Source: Cercophora sp. LCS_1
Taxonomy: Eukaryota > Ascomycota > Sordariomycetes > Sordariales > Lasiosphaeriaceae
Length of the DNA: 64,000 nucleotides
Reading direction: 5' to 3'
NCBI GenBank assembly: GCA_036250225.1
Contig: JAPZLL010000043.1
Coordinates: 62,001-126,000 of the forward strand
Within the stretch, counting starts at the first letter, position 1, and the number at the start of each line of letters is the position of its first letter. The position numbers were made by a program, and so were the translations under genes. This document shows, piece by piece, positions 31,792 through 43,000 of the stretch. A model generated the notes under the pieces. That model made no database searches, was not told the origin of the DNA, and worked only from the letters and a program-made list of their open reading frames with translations.

Positions 31792-33081
31792 GCCGCCGCC
31801 GCTGAGCCTATTGCACTGCACATACAACGTTGTATGCAAAAACCAAACTGGGTTGACCCGATCTCGCTTGGGATTGATGCAGCACCGGCACCCTCCTCAA
31901 CTTGTGTGGCGTGTCGACAAACAATTGCTGCTATAGCTGCGCTGCGCAAGCCTGCGCGAGCAGCTGCGTTCACAACCAAAAGCAGGTAAAATTCCCGTAT
32001 GTCGGCAAGTGTTCAATCGAATGATTAGTTGGTTATACGGTCCGTCCACCGGGTTTGATGCGCAGACGGCAGGGCAGACCCTCATGGAAACGTCCATCCT
32101 GGATTGCCACTTTTACCATGTGTAAAAAGCGGACAGACAGACAGTTCGGAATTCGGAATTCCCAAATATATTCCCGAATCCACCAAGCACCATGTGCACG
32201 ATGTTTGCTGCACATCGATCTTGCGAAACCAGACCAAACCAGGCCGGGGCCATGCACAAGAGAACAAGGATGATCCATCGAGCAGACACGTTGGACGATA
32301 GGGCGGAGACCGGCATACATACCAAAATTGAGGGCGTGAGGGGCATGCCTCTGCTTGCCTTCTCGGCTGAAGGACAAGCACAAGCAGAGGCGGGCGGCAG
32401 CGGCTCACCACATGGCCCCTCCCCTCCCTTCGGGCCTCCTCTCGAGAAGCGCTCGGCGTTGTCGGCCGTTTTGCTGTTGGCGAACGTAAGCGCGTTGCAG
32501 CCAGGCCAAAAAAAGCTGACCTTCAAATCCAAGGTGAGAAACCGAAGCAAGCAAGATTGCGAATAATGTTGAGACTGCGGCGATTGTTTCCTCCACCAGG
32601 CAGGAGCGAACCCACAACGAGCCAACAACTCATTTCTGGAAGGAGCTGCCAGCGCACGTTTTTGCCGATGTCATGTGCCGAAAAAGGAGCGAGCTTGACC
32701 GTGGCCACTCGCCGATGTCACTGTGGTCTCCGTCCTGGGCTTTTCGGCAGTTGATGTGACTCCCAGAGTCCCAAACGGATTCAGGATCATGTTTTCAGGG
32801 TTAGGGCTCAACCAACAAAAAGAATTGTTCCGCTGTCAATACATGTTCTACGCTGGTATAATTCCTATTCAAAGCTTACAGCAGGCCTTTAATCACGACG
32901 ATCCCGAGTACTTGTATGCCAATGCCAAAAAGCCATTCTCCATGGAACCCCCCCCACGCCCTGGTGCGTATCTCGCCTGTCCCATAATCTGTCCCCGAGT
33001 CCCCCACTGCGAACGGGCTGCACTGCTCTCGCCGTTGGGGCCACCCAACCGTCCACTGCTCTCTCCACGATCATGATCCCT

Positions 33082-36000
33082 CTAATATCCTTCGTCCGAG
33101 TCAGTATCCTCCCCATCAGGCATCAAGGCCCTGTACCTCCTGGCCGCCAGATCCTGCTCCAAACCGCCCTCGCTTTCCGGGTCAACATACCCTTCTCCGC
33201 CTGCAATCGACAACACAACAGGTAAGAACACGAGGGCGTGGCTTGCGGCAAATACGACAAGCGCCACCCACACCCTGAAGTAGTAGATCTCAAAGATCTT
33301 GCTCCTTGTGAACGCTAGGACTGTCACACCCAGGATCTTGGTGACTGTGATTCCGCTGAACACGCTCCCACCGACGTTGGTCAATGCCGTCCACGCCCTG
33401 GCGTCCCGTCCGCGGAAGCGGTTCTTAGCCCGCTCCATGAATGTGCGCGAAGGGAACATGAAGGCTCTTGCAATGTGTGCGCAGAACTCAACCGCGATGC
33501 CAACGCAGATGATCAGGTTGACGAGGGACACGGCGTTGAGAGAGACACCCATGACAGCCATGGCCCCAATGATGTCAACGATCGTCATGATCACGGTAGC
33601 TGTGACAACGGCAGCCGTGAGCACGGAACCTAGGAGGACCGTTGAGACGACAAAGATGATGGCCACCGCCGAGCCCAGAAGGGTAGCCGTGAGCGAAACG
33701 ATAGAAGCGTACTGATCAAAGAAGACATAGAAGACGCTATACGGGAACACCTCGAGACCAGTGTTGGCGCTAATGTCGTTTGCAATGCGACGAGCCGAGG
33801 CATATGCCTTGATGAAGTCCTCCTGGCTACGCAACGGCGAGTGTGAGGTGCGGAAATGGGAGGCTGGAACCGTGTCGCGCTCGAGATCAACGACGACAGC
33901 AGACCCGTACGAGGCCTGTCCACCGAGCGGGCAGTTGTCGTTGGTTGGCGAGTGGAGGAACTTGTCGAGATACTTGGCGAACTCATCGCCCTGCGGCATG
34001 CCGGCCAGAGTTCCGTTGTAACGACCGGCGAAGCACGGTTTGCGGCCCTCAACACAGCAACGATCGTTGGCCGGGTTAATCCACTGGAAGAAATCATCAA
34101 TCCAGCTGGCTGTGGGGGACGAGATGTACGAGACATTCTCTCGTTTTCTCTCTTGCTCCAGGATGTTGGTGAGCGACATCTGTTGGCAGGTGCTGAGACG
34201 AGCGCAGACCTCCGCTTGCCCCTGTCTTTGCGTCGCATTGAACTCTTTTGTAACAAAGTAAACCGGCGGACCGGCTTCAAAGTAATCGTAAAGATCGTTG
34301 AAGTATGGAATGAGGTACGAGTCATCCGGAATGGCAACACGCTGGTCCAAACCGAGCTCGACTTCCGGCATCAGGGCAACGCCAGCCGCAAAGATTCCGA
34401 GGAAGACCATCACAACGATAGCCTTCACCTTCTTTCCCAACAAGGCCGGCGCATACTTCTTGCGGATGAACTGCTGGAGCAAGCTCTCCTCGGGCGCCTC
34501 GTAGTACCGTGCACTAGTTCCGTTGTTACTGCTGAGATGTATCCTCGCCGACTTGACCTGGACGCAAGGGAAGCAGTCGGCTCGGGAATCCTCCACCCTG
34601 ATCTGGTTGAGCGTCAGGACCGAGATGAACATGGTGACTTGAAGGATCGCATTGATAAAGACAGCACCGGCTGCGTAAATGGCAAAGTTTCTGACGGCTG
34701 GCATACCGACGAAGGCGCCCAACGCGAACGAGATGGTCTCTGTAATGGCCGAGAAGAGGATCGAAGGTCCCATGCGCCCAAGTGCCTTAGAGATTCTCAC
34801 CTCAACCATCTCATCCGGGTGGCTGATGTTGACCCTTTCGAATTCGTGGACGATAAGAAAGATGTTGTCAACACCAACGGCCAAGACGATGAATGGGATG
34901 ACATCGACGATAATGAGCGTAGCCCTGAGACCAAACCACGAGAAAAGACCGATAGATGATGTGATCGACATCAGAACAATGAGGATGCCCACCACACCAA
35001 GGGTAAACTTGGACTCGACCAGCGAGATTGCCGGATTTCGAAGAAAGTCCTTGGTCGACAAAGTCGTCGAGCCCAAGGCGATGGAAGCATACAGGAACAT
35101 GATAATGTAGCTGATGACAATGATCTTGGCATCGGTGTTGGTTGACTTGTTAAGCTCCTGCTCCAAGCTGATCTCGGTGGAGAAAGACAATCGAAGGCCG
35201 CGCTCCTTTGCTTCTTCCTGCACAGCGAGTATCTTGTTCTTTAAAGCCTCTTCCCAGTCCATGGCCCGATCCAATTCCGGAGTTCCCTCCGGATGATTGT
35301 TCAAAACCCAGGTGACGGTCATGGCGACGGCGTCAGCCGGGTTGTCGGTGTAGCCACCAAGGATCATGTTTGGTTCCAGAGGCTGGCCGTACTCAGGCCG
35401 ACATTCAACCGGCGAGTCGGCACACTCCTTCAACCTGTCCTTCCAGTCGTCAGGGTCGACAGCATCAGGGTCATCGTAAAAGTAAGCCGAAACCGTTTGC
35501 ACAACACAGGCATCCCCGGTGGGCTTCAGGCAGAGATCCTGAAGGGTGATGTCAAACTTGGATCCGTGCAGCTCCCGGACACTCTTCTCAACACCCATCC
35601 ACCAGGTTAGAGTATCGTAGCTGAGCACAGGGCCCGGTCCGCTGGGATTGGTGTCGTTGACGAGGAAAACCTTCTCAGCACGGTAAAAGGGTCCAAAGCT
35701 GGCGTCGAAGAAGGCCTTCTCCTGGGCTGCCGCCGAGGTTGGGCTGACCCACAGTCTCGCAGGGTCCTTCTCAAGCTCAAAGTGAAACCACCCAAGGCTG
35801 AGAAGAATCACAAACAGGACGCTGGTGAAGATGGTGATGGCCGGGAACCTTGCAGCAACATGCCCCAGCCGACTAAAGGCAATGTCACACCACGTATTGA
35901 CAATGTACGTCTTTTGCGGCCGGTCGAACATTGCCCTGTTTTGCGTCAGGTCTCCTTCGTCCTCATCATCACTGGGCGCCGCGTCGGTGAGCAACCTGAG

Positions 36001-36888
36001 CCTTTCGCTCCGGCGCTTGCTGTGGCGCTTCCAAGCAACATGACCGAAGACGGCAACAACAGCCGAGAAGAGCAAGACGCTGTAGGTGAAGATGGACGCA
36101 AACGACAAACAAGGAAGCTTGCCAACATGGCAAGACCCCGCCTCCTTGACATCCGGCAACTTCGGACACACGTCAGGGCAATCGACACAGGCGCACCGGA
36201 AGTTCGGGTCCTCATCGTTGCACTTTTTAGGAGTCGCCGGACGCGCACCCATCCCGGGCTCCTTGTATTCTGGCGGGAAGTTGATCTGGAACGGCGAACC
36301 GCCCAGCCTCTCCTTTCCAAGGAACTCCAGCATCTGCTGGTAATTCTTCGCCCCGCCTCCAATCAAGTCCATCGCCCTCGAATTCGTCGGGCCGAATTTG
36401 ACATCCTTGCAGCTGTTGTAGAAACCGGACCCATACTCTTCGGAAATAAGCTGATCAAGCTCTGTAACCAGAACCTTTCCGTTCTTCTCCATCGTCTTGG
36501 TCACGTTGATGAACAAACTCTGGTCGGGCGAGCACGTAAAGGTGCAAAACATGTTGTAGAAGTTGTCTTTGCATGCCGGACAGCTAGCGATGATCTGGTT
36601 CGCCGTCGAGAGCGATTTCTTGAGCGCAGCAACCTGTTCGGGCAGACAGCACACCGGCCCGGAGCTCCATTTTGGACCACACAGATCAACCAGCTGTTCT
36701 CGGAGCTTATCGTCGGGTTCTTCGGCGGGACCGTTGTCGACGCAGGGCAGCTGGCTACCAAAGACACTCTTGGAGCCGCAATGGCCACGTATTGAGCATC
36801 GGCCGGCTTCGTGCTTGGGAGTATATGAGGCGGTTCCTAGACCAGCTAGGACGAGGCTTGCTCCGACGAGCTGCGACAGCTTCGCCAT
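33082..36888 (-). CDS. ncr1: Niemann-Pick C1-type sterol transporter
   Basis: Vacuolar/late-endosomal membrane protein that moves sterols out of the lumen. A single exon of 1268 residues, the usual fungal Ncr1 length. An N-terminal signal peptide (LSQLVGASLVLAGLGTASYT) leads into the luminal NPC1_N domain with its many Cys (GRCSIRGHCG, VCCLPEQV, SCPACKDNFYNMFCTFTC). A membrane helix near 270 is followed by the first luminal loop, then the sterol-sensing domain (about 585-755; IIVISYIIMFLYASIALGS and VGVDNIFLIVHEFERV). The second large Cys-containing luminal loop (CCVEGRKPC) and the last membrane bundle follow (ICVGIAVEFCAHIARAF, resistance-nodulation-division-like). The tail is acidic (GEDTDSDEGY). 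CCAAT boxes lie upstream. Start: ATG directly before the signal peptide. Confidence 0.97.
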   Translation of the reverse strand: MAKLSQLVGASLVLAGLGTASYTPKHEAGRCSIRGHCGSKSVFGSQLPCVDNGPAEEPDDKLREQLVDLCGPKWSSGPVCCLPEQVAALKKSLSTANQIIASCPACKDNFYNMFCTFTCSPDQSLFINVTKTMEKNGKVLVTELDQLISEEYGSGFYNSCKDVKFGPTNSRAMDLIGGGAKNYQQMLEFLGKERLGGSPFQINFPPEYKEPGMGARPATPKKCNDEDPNFRCACVDCPDVCPKLPDVKEAGSCHVGKLPCLSFASIFTYSVLLFSAVVAVFGHVAWKRHSKRRSERLRLLTDAAPSDDEDEGDLTQNRAMFDRPQKTYIVNTWCDIAFSRLGHVAARFPAITIFTSVLFVILLSLGWFHFELEKDPARLWVSPTSAAAQEKAFFDASFGPFYRAEKVFLVNDTNPSGPGPVLSYDTLTWWMGVEKSVRELHGSKFDITLQDLCLKPTGDACVVQTVSAYFYDDPDAVDPDDWKDRLKECADSPVECRPEYGQPLEPNMILGGYTDNPADAVAMTVTWVLNNHPEGTPELDRAMDWEEALKNKILAVQEEAKERGLRLSFSTEISLEQELNKSTNTDAKIIVISYIIMFLYASIALGSTTLSTKDFLRNPAISLVESKFTLGVVGILIVLMSITSSIGLFSWFGLRATLIIVDVIPFIVLAVGVDNIFLIVHEFERVNISHPDEMVEVRISKALGRMGPSILFSAITETISFALGAFVGMPAVRNFAIYAAGAVFINAILQVTMFISVLTLNQIRVEDSRADCFPCVQVKSARIHLSSNNGTSARYYEAPEESLLQQFIRKKYAPALLGKKVKAIVVMVFLGIFAAGVALMPEVELGLDQRVAIPDDSYLIPYFNDLYDYFEAGPPVYFVTKEFNATQRQGQAEVCARLSTCQQMSLTNILEQERKRENVSYISSPTASWIDDFFQWINPANDRCCVEGRKPCFAGRYNGTLAGMPQGDEFAKYLDKFLHSPTNDNCPLGGQASYGSAVVVDLERDTVPASHFRTSHSPLRSQEDFIKAYASARRIANDISANTGLEVFPYSVFYVFFDQYASIVSLTATLLGSAVAIIFVVSTVLLGSVLTAAVVTATVIMTIVDIIGAMAVMGVSLNAVSLVNLIICVGIAVEFCAHIARAFMFPSRTFMERAKNRFRGRDARAWTALTNVGGSVFSGITVTKILGVTVLAFTRSKIFEIYYFRVWVALVVFAASHALVFLPVVLSIAGGEGYVDPESEGGLEQDLAARRYRALMPDGEDTDSDEGY

Positions 36889-37684
36889 CTTGAAGTTAAC
36901 GCCGCTCGGCGGCCGGTGAGGATGGTTTCAAAACGCGGGTTGATAATGTGGGAGCTGTCGCGACCGAGATTCGATAACCGTGGCGGTGGGGAGAAGGGGT
37001 TGTGTCAATGTGGTTGGCGATTGGGGTGATGGCTGAGAGCTTGGAAGAGGAGGGAGACGAGGCAAACGGCTGGGCTTGCTGCCGGTGTGTTGTCATGCGT
37101 CATAAGCAATAGTCTCCACAGTTCGGCAGCTGATTGGCCGATTCCATCTGGGGAAAAGCCCCATGACAACGCCGGTTCCTGGCGGATCGACCTTATCGGA
37201 GCTGAGAATCCCTGCGGTCTCCACCAGGCAGCTGCCGGCTCTGCAAGCCAAGACGTTCGACCTGGACTTCGGGTCTCTCAACAACCCGACCTGGCGCAAT
37301 TGAAGATCGAGACGGCCACCTTCGCAGCCAGAACATCAGGTGTTTCTCGAACTGATGCCTATATACAGGTGCAATCCGATGCGATGTTTCAAACATCCAT
37401 TGATATCCTCCAAACTCCCGCCAGCTGATGCAGTTGTCGAATATTCTCCGTAAACCGTTCTAACATCAATGTATCTTGATCAAGATGTCTAGTTACGGGG
37501 TATCATGCGCCCAGATTTCGCCTTCAACGCTCACAGTTTACTCGTATTCTAAGCCACGCTTCATAGTCGCTGTCAACCCAATGTCGTATCATCGTGTCGT
37601 CATAGTCAACAACGCTAATCCCCAACACCGTCATACAGAAAACCAACCCAGATAAGGTATGTTTAGGTGTGTAGTGAAGCATCC
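36889..37684. other. Promoter region of the NPC1-type gene
   Basis: 796 bp between two minus-strand genes. On the gene strand there are two CCAAT boxes, at 37133-37137 (context GGCCAATCAG) and 37020-37024, 245 and 132 bp upstream of the ATG, a common Hap-complex arrangement. The rest is the downstream region of the CUE-Smr gene. Confidence 0.45.
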
Positions 37685-38943
37685 TTATGCGCGTCCAGTG
37701 ATGTAGAATTGCCCGGTCAAAGGCTCGATCTTCCATCCCTCGTTCTTCAGCGCTGCCCCCACGGCCTGTCGCAGTCTCGAGACGCCGTTAGCACTATGTC
37801 GCCCAATGCCCGTGACCACCGTGAAACCCTGCTGCTTTGCAATTCGGTCGCGACCTTCGCCAAGTTGATCCCACCAGAGCCAGACACGCCGTTTGGCGAT
37901 CTTAACGCCGTCCATAACGGTGACTCCGTGGAGATCAATCTTAGTAGAAGTACTCCGACCGTCAACTAAGGCCTCCGCATCCTTTGACGCTTTGTTAATC
38001 GACCGTTCGGCCTCAGCTCGGGCGCGTTCCACGTAATAGGCGGCACCTTGACGCCCGAGTGGGCCGAGTTTGGCGAGTGCAGAAGCGCTGCGCAGATTGG
38101 CTCGACTAGCTTCCATATCCGGCATCGCGGACACATATGTTACCGGTGACTTGGGGGTTTGCCACGTCGACATGGGGGTCGCGGGTGAACGAGGCGTCTT
38201 GGGCGTGGGAATCGGGCCTGAGCCGCCTTCGAGCTCCCCATCAGCGATGGTGGGAGAGACAACGCTATACGAAAGCTCGAGTTTCTGCTTGCCCTTGCGG
38301 TTTCGGGTCTTGCGCGAGGACTGGGATCCGTCGTAGCCCAGCTGGTAAAACCCATCAACACCCTTGGGCAACTCGCCCTCTTCCTCCAGGGCTTGGCGCG
38401 TCATCAGGTCGTCGAACGCTCGCTCAATGACACCGTCACAGCCCTTGAGCACAAAGCGCAGCGTGTGCTCCTTGAAGTTGGGGAAGATTTGCCGAAGATC
38501 CATAATCTTGTCAGCTTCTGAGGCGTTCCCCTGGATGCCAAACGTGGGCGCATCAGAATCCGATCCATCCGAGATGGTGGTAGCGTTCTCAGTGGACGGG
38601 CCGTTGCCCATGGTCGTGGCCGTCTCGTCGGACGCTTGCCCCTCGGCATCAGCCCAACAACCAAGGCCCGAGGGATCAAACCCAGTCGCCTGCTCATCCA
38701 CAACAGTAGCAGCCAGCATCAGCAGGTCGCCCCTGATGGCGTCGTACTCGTCCTTGACATCGCGCTCGTCCACCATAGCCAGGATGAGCGACTCATCCAG
38801 CATGGTGCCGAACTCATCCTTCAAAATCGTCAATAACCCCAACCCGACTCAAAAAGAAATCAGCTCAGAAAGTCGGATGCACTCACAAGCAACTTCTGTC
38901 TCAAAACCTCCCCATTCTTTTTCCTAGGGCGGCGACCACCCAT
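37685..38943 (-). CDS. CUE-Smr domain protein (Cue2-like no-go decay endonuclease candidate)
   Basis: 396 residues from exons 38943-38887 and 38818-37685 (68-nt intron, CTT|GTGAGT). Seen: an N-terminal helical segment (EFGTMLDESLILAMVDE); a CUE ubiquitin-binding domain in the middle (IMDLRQIFPNFKEHTLRFVL, then CDGVIERAFDDLM); a Ser/Pro-rich linker; a helical DUF1771-like region (GRQGAAYYVERARAEAE); and a C-terminal Smr domain with DLHG (TKIDLHGVTVMDG) and TGIGRHSANGVSRLRQAV. In yeast, Cue2 with this domain set cleaves mRNA at collided ribosomes; DLH is the nuclease motif and is intact here. The first exon codes a basic N-terminus (GGRRPRKKNGEVLRQKLL). Orthology to Cue2 is an inference from the domain combination. 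Confidence 0.9.
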
Positions 38944-40098
38944 GACCCCTCCCCCTCACAAAAGTGGCTCGCAACCGCTCAAAATGACAAAAGCTCGATA
39001 ATCTTGCAGGCGGCAGTGCGTGTACGGGAATAATGCGCTGGGACTGTACTCTCGCTCGGCTCCTGGACATGACTGAGAATGACGAGGCTTGGTTGTCGGG
39101 AGGAAGAGAGGCGTCGACGACGCGTTAAATCCCAACCCGAAATGCTGTCTGCCGGCCTAAAGCACGGGCCACCTCATGAGCGTTCGGGTCCCCCACCAGG
39201 ATCTGCCCCACCACGCCAAAGGAGTCAACGACTCAGCCATCAGCCGATTCCGATTCCACCTACCGGTATACGAGCGCAAACAACAGTGCCTAATCATAAA
39301 CTTTATATGCTATACTTCAAAATTAATGAGATTTATGTAGACAGCCGCAGACAGAGCAAACAGCTCCTCAGCCCCCTGCGCAAGCTAAATCTGAACCCCT
39401 CCGACGTCATTGGTCCGAGTCCTAAGCCCGTTTGCTCGCAAGCCTCGATCCTGGCGGCTTCACCTCACCGTTTGCATCACAGATAGGGTTATCAGGCAGC
39501 CAGTGCTCTGTCCCGTAGGTCGCGCAGTCCCGTTAACAAGGGTATGGTTAAACAGCAATGATGACTGAGAGGAGCACACGTTGCCGGCACATGCCCACGT
39601 CACAAGAGCGAGATATCTCGTCAGTGGCACCACGGACTGGGTGGCGCATCCAACGAAGGAACCGGTTTCCTCATATCAGGTCAAATACCACAAGCAGATA
39701 CACATATATATCAGATACCAGTGCAACCCTGTCTACCTAACTTCTCTCAATTTGAGTATCGCTATCCCCTGCCCCCTTTCGCTGACTTGTCAGTCTCTCC
39801 CGCGAAAGTGACAAAACGCAAGGTGAACACAACATTATCGTAAACACAAAATCACCCCATATCCCCCACCGTGCGTCGAGAAAAAGAGAGAAAAGAATTA
39901 AAACGAGGGCCCCTCTGGATGCTCCCCTTCTTTTCCTTTTCCATAAAAATACCCGAGAATGCCTTCCACGCCGTCCATGCTATTTGTTCCGCGCTGCCTG
40001 GTTGGGTTTTCTGTAATGAGCGCGGCGGGGTGTAGGGAATTACGTCAAAAACAGGGAATTAGTTACATGAATTCGTGACACGCCTTGGGCTCTGGACC
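38944..40098. other. Intergenic region CUE-Smr/HECT gene
   Basis: 1.16 kb between two minus-strand genes: promoter of the CUE-Smr gene on the left and 3' region of the HECT ligase on the right. The middle (39.28-39.36 kb) is AT-richer. No gene or RNA recognised. Confidence 0.5.
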
Positions 40099-43000
40099 TC
40101 AAGACAAATGGAACGCGCCTTGGCCTTCCTTGATGGCCGTAAAGAGCTGCTTCCGCATTGATTCGACACTGGTGTAGTCGGGCAGCTTGAGATAGTTGAC
40201 GCACGTCATAACGCTAGGGAGGTAGTCATCCGACGTATAAGGGGGATCGCTTGGCTTGCACACCACTGTGAACATGGGCGTAAGACTCTTGAAACCTGGA
40301 AAGTAACATCAGTAAACCGGTCGCGGCAAGGAAGAGAACCATCATACCTCCAATCGGAAGTTTGGGACTGCCAGTAGTGAACTGCAGGAAATCGCGACGC
40401 TCTGATGGGGTGAGCTCGCTCATCGTCTGCAAGAGATTCTTCACACTCTTGCTGTCCATGTTGTAGCCGTGGTCGGCCTTGATCGAGTCCATGAGGGCTT
40501 TGACTGGTTAGCAATGTACGCAAAGTGTCTCGAGGAACGAACTTACTCTCAAGAGACCAGTCTTCTTCAACGCGTCCAAAGAGGCTGCACAGCTCGTCGG
40601 GGGTGAAGGCGCTCAGGGCCGAGTAAGGGAAAACTTGTGAAAACCCGGCACGGAAGGCATCGACCTGACGGCGGACCCCAGATCCCAATGTCATGTCAAT
40701 AACCTTGTCCAGGTAAAGGTCTACGTTCTCAATGGTGAGACGCGTCTGCGAACCATTGGGGATCAGTTCAATCTCAGGGTAACCAGGCAAGGTGAAGTCG
40801 AGATACAGGTCGTCAATCTTGATCCTATCCACCACAATATTCTCGGTATCCGCAACTTTCTGTGCCGGGCTGCGAGCGGGGTCCTCGTCAATATCTTTCT
40901 TCGCCAGGGCAAATCTCTTGATCGTCATCAGCGATCTTGCAATGACGGGGTCAACGGATTTGATAGCACCCAGAGAAGGGCGTACGCCTGTAGACTCGTC
41001 GCCAATTCGGAAGAATATCGGGTTAAAGTTGATGTCGATGATGCGCGAGTCGATCATGGATCGGGCAACGAATTTGCCCAGCACCTTGAAGAGCTGCAAA
41101 ATCTTTTCCCCCTCATCGGTGGCAAGGAACTCGTCGCTCACGGGGCGAGGGAACAAGCCACTCGGCCCTGACACAAACTCGTCGTTACTTCCGGGGTCAT
41201 TGTCGCGCCACAGCTTCAGCTTCTTCTTCGAAAACTCCCTTGACACAGTCGAGTAGAACTCGAGTGTGGGCCCAAGACCGGTGCCAACTTCCTCGAAGTA
41301 TTCAACCTCGAGGACGCTTTGTGAAGCTCCATACAGCTCCATGACCTTGACGGCCGATTCCAGTATCTTGGACCGAGAGATTCGAACCTTTTGGCGCTGA
41401 AGACGGCCAAGGAAAGGTCGCTCATCCCGACGATCCCGGCGTGTTTCCTCCTGGGACTGAGCATTCTGCCAGCGGCTCATAGATCTGGCATAACCGAATG
41501 AGGTAGACTGGAGGAAGAGATGGCGAGTCTCAAATGGGAAGAGGAAAGGGTAGAGTCTCGCCAAATCCTCACTCCAGCTGGGAAGGCAGTTACTAGCTAC
41601 GATTAACGGTTCCTCAAGCTGTCGGTTCAGCTTCGCCGTGAGCTTTGTGTTGACGAACTGCGATAGCGGTTCGACATTGACCTTGAGAATCTCTTTGTTT
41701 TCGACCAGTACATCATCGATGTTGGCGTTCAGGTCGTGGAGCTTCTTCAAAAGGCGCAAGATGGAAGCTGTGGCGGGGTACTTGGCCAGTGATCCCGGTA
41801 TACCGTTGTTTTCCGTGTCAGCAGAGGCATCGAACGACGGGGCGAACGCGATGGACTCGGCGGGGGGAGGACCAGGCACACGCTTGTACTTGATCGAATG
41901 AATAGCAGACCAGATGTTGCGGCTGGTATGATCCTCCGGATTGGTGGCCGAGTTGTGCACGGCACGGTAAATGGTTGTCTCATTGGGAATCACCTTGCCA
42001 TTGAGACTGAATTCAATGTGCCAGTCTTGCGGCACCGCTTGGATTGCGGCGGCATACGACATAGGCCGGGAGGAACTTGCAGGCGTGGGTGTGCTCTGCA
42101 GAGCAGCAGTTAAGGCGCTTGTTCGGGCGAGCAAGTTCGTACCTGAACGAGACTGAGATGGCGTGGGAACACGAGTGCCATCTTCTTTTCGCGCGGTGAT
42201 CTTACCCCCGGCGGCAACTTCAAGGTTGACAGCTGATGGGTCTGGGGTCGGAGCATCTTCCATGCCGTCGTCAAGGTCGCGCACGACGCTGAGTGCACTG
42301 CCCTCGCCCATTTCCTCATCATCGTCAGACAGCTGCTTCTCATCGGCACACTCTAGAGCATCTTCCAAGTCATCGTCGTCAGCCGGAGGGGCCCTCGGAG
42401 GCTCGGGTTCCGAGGCCGCTTGACGGCGGGAAGATCTCCGCAAGGCGGCCTTCTCCCTTGACGCCGAAGGTTCAGGCGTGGCCGGTGAGTCGGAGGCGGG
42501 TTGTGACTTAGACTTAGACCTTCGTGTTGACCTCGAGCTGGAAGAGGGTTGCGATGGGGCGGCTGGAGGCGGTGGTGGGGTCGAGTGTCCAGCGGGTGGC
42601 AGCCGCTCAGCAAGTCTGGCGGCTGCTTGACTCAGGGGCAACCCAGAACCAGCCATGGCGGCCAACGCCCGTGAAACCGCGTCTCTCCTCGAGCCGCGAG
42701 GGCGGTCCGACAAAGTGATTCTCGGGCGCAGATAATCATCCAACGATTTGAATGTGGTAATAGCATGAATCGAAACCATTATGTTGCGATACGGCCTTGG
42801 TATATCCGAATCGTCATCTGCTACCAGCTTGAGTCGAATTTGCTTCGCAAGCATAGACGCAGCGCTGCTCCGATTCCCGTCGAAGGAATTGTGGTGCACC
42901 GTGATGACTTCAAAGTGCTCAGACCTGCTGAGAAGGTCTTGCAACTTGTGAATCATGACGCTGAGTGGAGTAGCGGGCGAGTCCGCCGTTGCCGTCTTGG

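Larger units (their letters stand above)
30448..33081. other. 2.6 kb intergenic region rich in simple repeats
   Basis: Upstream of the P450 and downstream of the sterol transporter, both on the minus strand. Short repeats are frequent: (GGAT)4(GGGAT)3, a GA tract, a CA tract near 31340, (GCT)9, and degenerate TTAGG/TTAGGG motifs at 31493-31505 and 32797-32806. The open frames here are short and carry no domain. It probably holds the P450 promoter; I see no additional gene. Confidence 0.5.
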